From Bacteroidota bacterium (lineage in GTDB: Bacteria > Bacteroidota > Bacteroidia > Palsa-965), in contig JAJTEY010000007.1 of the NCBI GenBank assembly GCA_021299855.1, forward strand, positions 1 through 60,401: 60,401 nucleotides of DNA, read 5' to 3'. A program made the position numbers and the translations under genes. Below the pieces are notes generated by a model, which saw only the letters and a list, made by a program, of their open reading frames with translations, made no database searches and was not told the DNA's origin. Below are positions 58,341 to 60,401 of this stretch, piece after piece; position 1 is the stretch's first letter; each line of letters opens with the position of its first letter.

Positions 58341-58378
58341 TACCCGCAAATCAGTACGAATTTTAACACACCAAAAAT

Positions 58379-59329
58379 ATGAGCACACCGGAAAAAGTAA
58401 ATTGTTTGATCATCGGTTCAGGTCCTGCAGGTTATACTGCTGCTATTTATGCTGCACGCGCCGATTTAAAACCTATGATGTATATGGGTCCGGAGCCCGG
58501 CGGACAACTAACTACCACCACAGAAGTAGAAAATTATCCGGGATTCCCGCACGGCGTTCAGGGTCCTGAAATGATGGAATTGTTTAAGAAACAAGCCGAA
58601 CGATTCGCAACCGATATCCGTTATGGTTGGGCCACCAAAGTTGATTTTTCGGGACCTGTACATAAAGTTTGGGTGGATGACGGAAAAGTGGAGATTCATG
58701 CAAACACCGTAATCATTGCTACCGGAGCATCAGCAAAATGGTTGGGATTAGAATCCGAACAAAAATATCGTAGCATCGGCGGTGTTTCCGCCTGTGCCGT
58801 ATGTGATGGATTCTTCTATCGCGGAAAAGACGTAGCAATCGTTGGTGCAGGTGATACTGCAGCAGAAGAAGCCACTTACCTGGCAAAATTGTGCAACAAA
58901 GTGTACATGATTGTTCGTCGCGAAGAAATGCGTGCTTCAAAAGCTATGCAACACCGTGTATTGAATACCCCAAATATCGAAGTGTTGTGGAATACGGATA
59001 CGAAAGAAGTTTTGGGTGATGACAAAGGCGTGAATGCTGTGATTGTAACTAACAGCAAAACGGGTGAAGATCGCAAACTTGACGTGTACGGATTCTTTGT
59101 TGCAATTGGTCATAAACCCAACACTGATGTATTTAAGGATTGGTTGGAAATGGACGAAGCGGGATACATTAAAACTATTCCTGGAACATCCAAAACCAAC
59201 ATAGAAGGCGTTTTTGCCGTAGGTGATGCGCAGGATAAAGTATACCGTCAGGCAGTTACTGCCGCCGGCAGCGGATGTATGGGTGCATTGGATGCTGAGC
59301 GTTATCTGGCATCAAAAGGCATTCACTAA
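58379..59329 (+). CDS. trxB: Thioredoxin reductase (NADPH)
   Basis: A 316-residue FAD enzyme that reduces thioredoxin with NADPH. FAD site LIIGSGPAGYTAAIYAAR, redox pair Cys139-A-V-Cys142 followed by DGFF, NADPH site VAIVGAGDTAAEEA, and GVFAVGDAQDKVYRQAVTAA at the C-terminal FAD site. Normal length. The usual GGGNSA motif is GAGDTA here, a variant seen in related bacteria. It has its own promoter and terminator. It would feed the DsbD protein encoded elsewhere in the window through thioredoxin. Confidence 0.97.
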   Translation: MSTPEKVNCLIIGSGPAGYTAAIYAARADLKPMMYMGPEPGGQLTTTTEVENYPGFPHGVQGPEMMELFKKQAERFATDIRYGWATKVDFSGPVHKVWVDDGKVEIHANTVIIATGASAKWLGLESEQKYRSIGGVSACAVCDGFFYRGKDVAIVGAGDTAAEEATYLAKLCNKVYMIVRREEMRASKAMQHRVLNTPNIEVLWNTDTKEVLGDDKGVNAVIVTNSKTGEDRKLDVYGFFVAIGHKPNTDVFKDWLEMDEAGYIKTIPGTSKTNIEGVFAVGDAQDKVYRQAVTAAGSGCMGALDAERYLASKGIH

Positions 59330-59352
59330 TGCGTTTATAACAATATTAATTT

Positions 59353-59374
59353 GCCCGCCTCGTGCGGGCTTTTT
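59353..59374 (+). terminator. Intrinsic terminator after trxB
   Basis: Six-bp GC stem GCCCGC / GCGGGC with a five-base loop, followed by TTTTT. Confidence 0.85.
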
Positions 59375-59401
59375 ACTTTTAAGAAATAATTCCACTTCCC
59401 C

Positions 59402-60148
59402 GTGAATAATCGAATCCTGTTCGCTCTGATTGTTTGCCTATTTTCTGCAGGTGGACTTTTCGCGCAATTGGGCAAGCAAAAAAATCTCGTTACGTTTTAT
59501 CTTTTCGAAAACGTGTACGATTCTACCATGGGTATCGACATCTACGACAAGCTGATCAAACAGATGGCCGGAGACTCCATTCGTTATACACCGAAAGGTT
59601 ATGTCTGTCAGGGAAACTGGGAAGATTATTACAAAAGCGGAGCGGTTATACACCTGGGGTATTATGTAGACGGACAATTACAGAGCTTCAAAAATTTTTA
59701 CGAAAACGGCCAGGTAGAACGTGAGTTTAAATCGTTGGATTATACCCGTTATCAGATGGTGTTGTATTATCCGGACGGAAAAGTTCGATCGGATATTATT
59801 TACTATCAAGGCGAACCTCAAATCACGAAAGAGTATTTCCCTAATGGCAATCCTGAAATACTGGAAGAGTTTGCTAAGAAAAACGAATACCTGATGTATA
59901 GAACGTTGTATTTTGAAAACAACAAGATGCAAAGTGATACGAGATTGGTAGATCTTAAGAAAAAACGATACTCGCATAAAGAATATCACGAAACCGGAAA
60001 CCTGATGGAAGAAGGAACGCTCGTGTATTACGAAGAAGTGGACAATTTCCTCAAAGAAGGAACATGGAAAGTGTACGATGAAAACGGGAAGCAAATCGCT
60101 ACGCAAGTGTGGTCGCGCGGGCAATTAGCGGAAGAAAAGAAGTTGTAG
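59402..60148 (+). CDS. Exported MORN-like repeat protein
   Basis: A 248-residue exported protein with GTG start at 59402 and a signal peptide (MNNRILFALIVCLFSAGGLF). Several YY-x-x-G-x-hydrophobic repeats resembling MORN/YwqK-type units are visible (NWEDYYKSGAVIHLGYYVDG, KNFYENGQVEREF, LYYPDGKVRSDI, KEYFPNGNPEIL, KEYHETGNLMEEG, WKVYDENGKQI). Repeats of this sort form beta-hairpin ribbons; the role in Bacteroidota is unknown. The start is close to the trxB terminator, with no clear promoter. It ends directly against the stop of a minus-strand remnant. Confidence 0.8.
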   Translation: MNNRILFALIVCLFSAGGLFAQLGKQKNLVTFYLFENVYDSTMGIDIYDKLIKQMAGDSIRYTPKGYVCQGNWEDYYKSGAVIHLGYYVDGQLQSFKNFYENGQVEREFKSLDYTRYQMVLYYPDGKVRSDIIYYQGEPQITKEYFPNGNPEILEEFAKKNEYLMYRTLYFENNKMQSDTRLVDLKKKRYSHKEYHETGNLMEEGTLVYYEEVDNFLKEGTWKVYDENGKQIATQVWSRGQLAEEKKL

Positions 60149-60218
60149 TTATTTCTTGTGACGTAACTTCAATACGTCGATGACATCCTCCAATACAATC
60201 AGCCCAACATTTTCCTCA
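60149..60218 (-). pseudogene. Possible gene remnant resembling a CBS-domain end
   Basis: On the minus strand a short open stretch reads SDEENVGLIVLEDVIDVLKL and then RHKK before TAA at 60151-60149. The VGLIVLEDVIDVL pattern is like the end of a CBS domain. In-frame stops lie just upstream (about 60223-60230) and no start codon is available, so it is not an intact gene. It abuts the convergent gene's stop exactly, as a real gene end would. It may be a relic or chance. Confidence 0.2.
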
Positions 60219-60401
60219 TCACTTCTTCACCATCAGCACATGCAGTACTTCTTGTGTGCCACGAATTTGAATCAGGTATAAACCCGCTTGTAAATTTCGG
60301 ATATCCAATTGTTGCGTCCATTCGGTTTCGGTGATGGTAACAAACGACTCTTGCCAAACTATCTGACCCAATGTATTGATGATACTGATGTGTAATTCTG
60401 C
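60219..60401 (-). CDS. T9SS cargo protein, C-terminal sorting domain only (partial)
   Basis: The last 60 codons of a minus-strand gene that enters from beyond the window end. The sequence LHISIINTLGQIVWQESF, then LDIRNLQAGLYLIQIRGTQ and the end VLMVKK, is a standard type A T9SS C-terminal domain, recognised by the PorV/PorU machinery and removed on secretion. The function of the rest of the protein is outside the window. Confidence 0.85.
   Translation of the reverse strand, partial: AELHISIINTLGQIVWQESFVTITETEWTQQLDIRNLQAGLYLIQIRGTQEVLHVLMVKK

Overview
The window looks like a chromosomal stretch from a member of the Bacteroidota (Flavobacteria/Chitinophagia-like). The signs are: TonB-dependent receptors with N-terminal carboxypeptidase-regulatory-like domains, DUF4249 and DUF5686 proteins, type IX secretion (T9SS) parts and C-terminal sorting-type domains, a bacterial GGGP-synthase homologue, atpD-atpC split from the other ATP synthase genes, and many promoters of the Bacteroidota type (TTG, 17-23 bases, TAnnTTTG). 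Gene density is high, overlaps are short, and no phage, insertion sequence or CRISPR array was seen.

Layout. 1-8 kb: a minus-strand pair, a TonB-dependent receptor followed by a very large secreted protein. 8-10.6 kb: a possible structured RNA region, a lysine-rich exported protein, a Rieske-like lipoprotein without histidine ligands, and ahcY. 10.6-13.7 kb: five overlapping genes (phosphopantetheinyl transferase, GGGP synthase, ThiE-like protein, PnuC-family transporter, NadR-type kinase). 13.7-16.3 kb: a TPP riboswitch controlling a TonB-dependent receptor, probably the outer-membrane thiamine importer. 16.3-24 kb: ribF with an LRR gene, atpD-atpC, the comM/yifB ATPase, small exported and membrane proteins (one with an in-frame stop), purS and pssA. 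24-26.5 kb: an MBOAT acyltransferase and SGNH-like partner. 26.6-32.6 kb: PorV2-like and PorU2-like T9SS proteins, the second broken. 32.6-36.8 kb: lnt, lpd, hemH. 37-43 kb: pabB, tilS, small proteins, a cysteine-less DsbD-N paralogue and dsbD. 43-48 kb on the minus strand: a broken lptB behind a DUF5686 gene, an AhpD-like protein and tatC. 48-52 kb: a TMTC-like GT-C/TPR membrane protein and a carbamoyltransferase. 52-60 kb: a large outer-membrane beta-barrel protein, tRNA-Pro(GGG), a receptor/DUF4249 pair, trxB, a MORN-like protein and the end of a T9SS cargo gene.

The most informative points are: (1) the TPP riboswitch, whose aptamer, anti-P1 helix and Shine-Dalgarno-sequestering helix can all be read, giving a complete translational OFF-switch model; (2) its position beside ThiE-like, PnuC-like and NadR-like genes, which leaves open whether the PnuC protein carries thiamine or nicotinamide riboside; (3) three gene lesions: out-of-frame internal deletions in lptB (ABC signature lost) and porU2, and a nonsense codon in a small membrane protein; (4) several promoters whose -7 element lies so close to the start codon that the mRNAs should be leaderless or nearly so.

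Limits: assignments are by eye from motifs and gene context. No homology search, folding program or read data were available.
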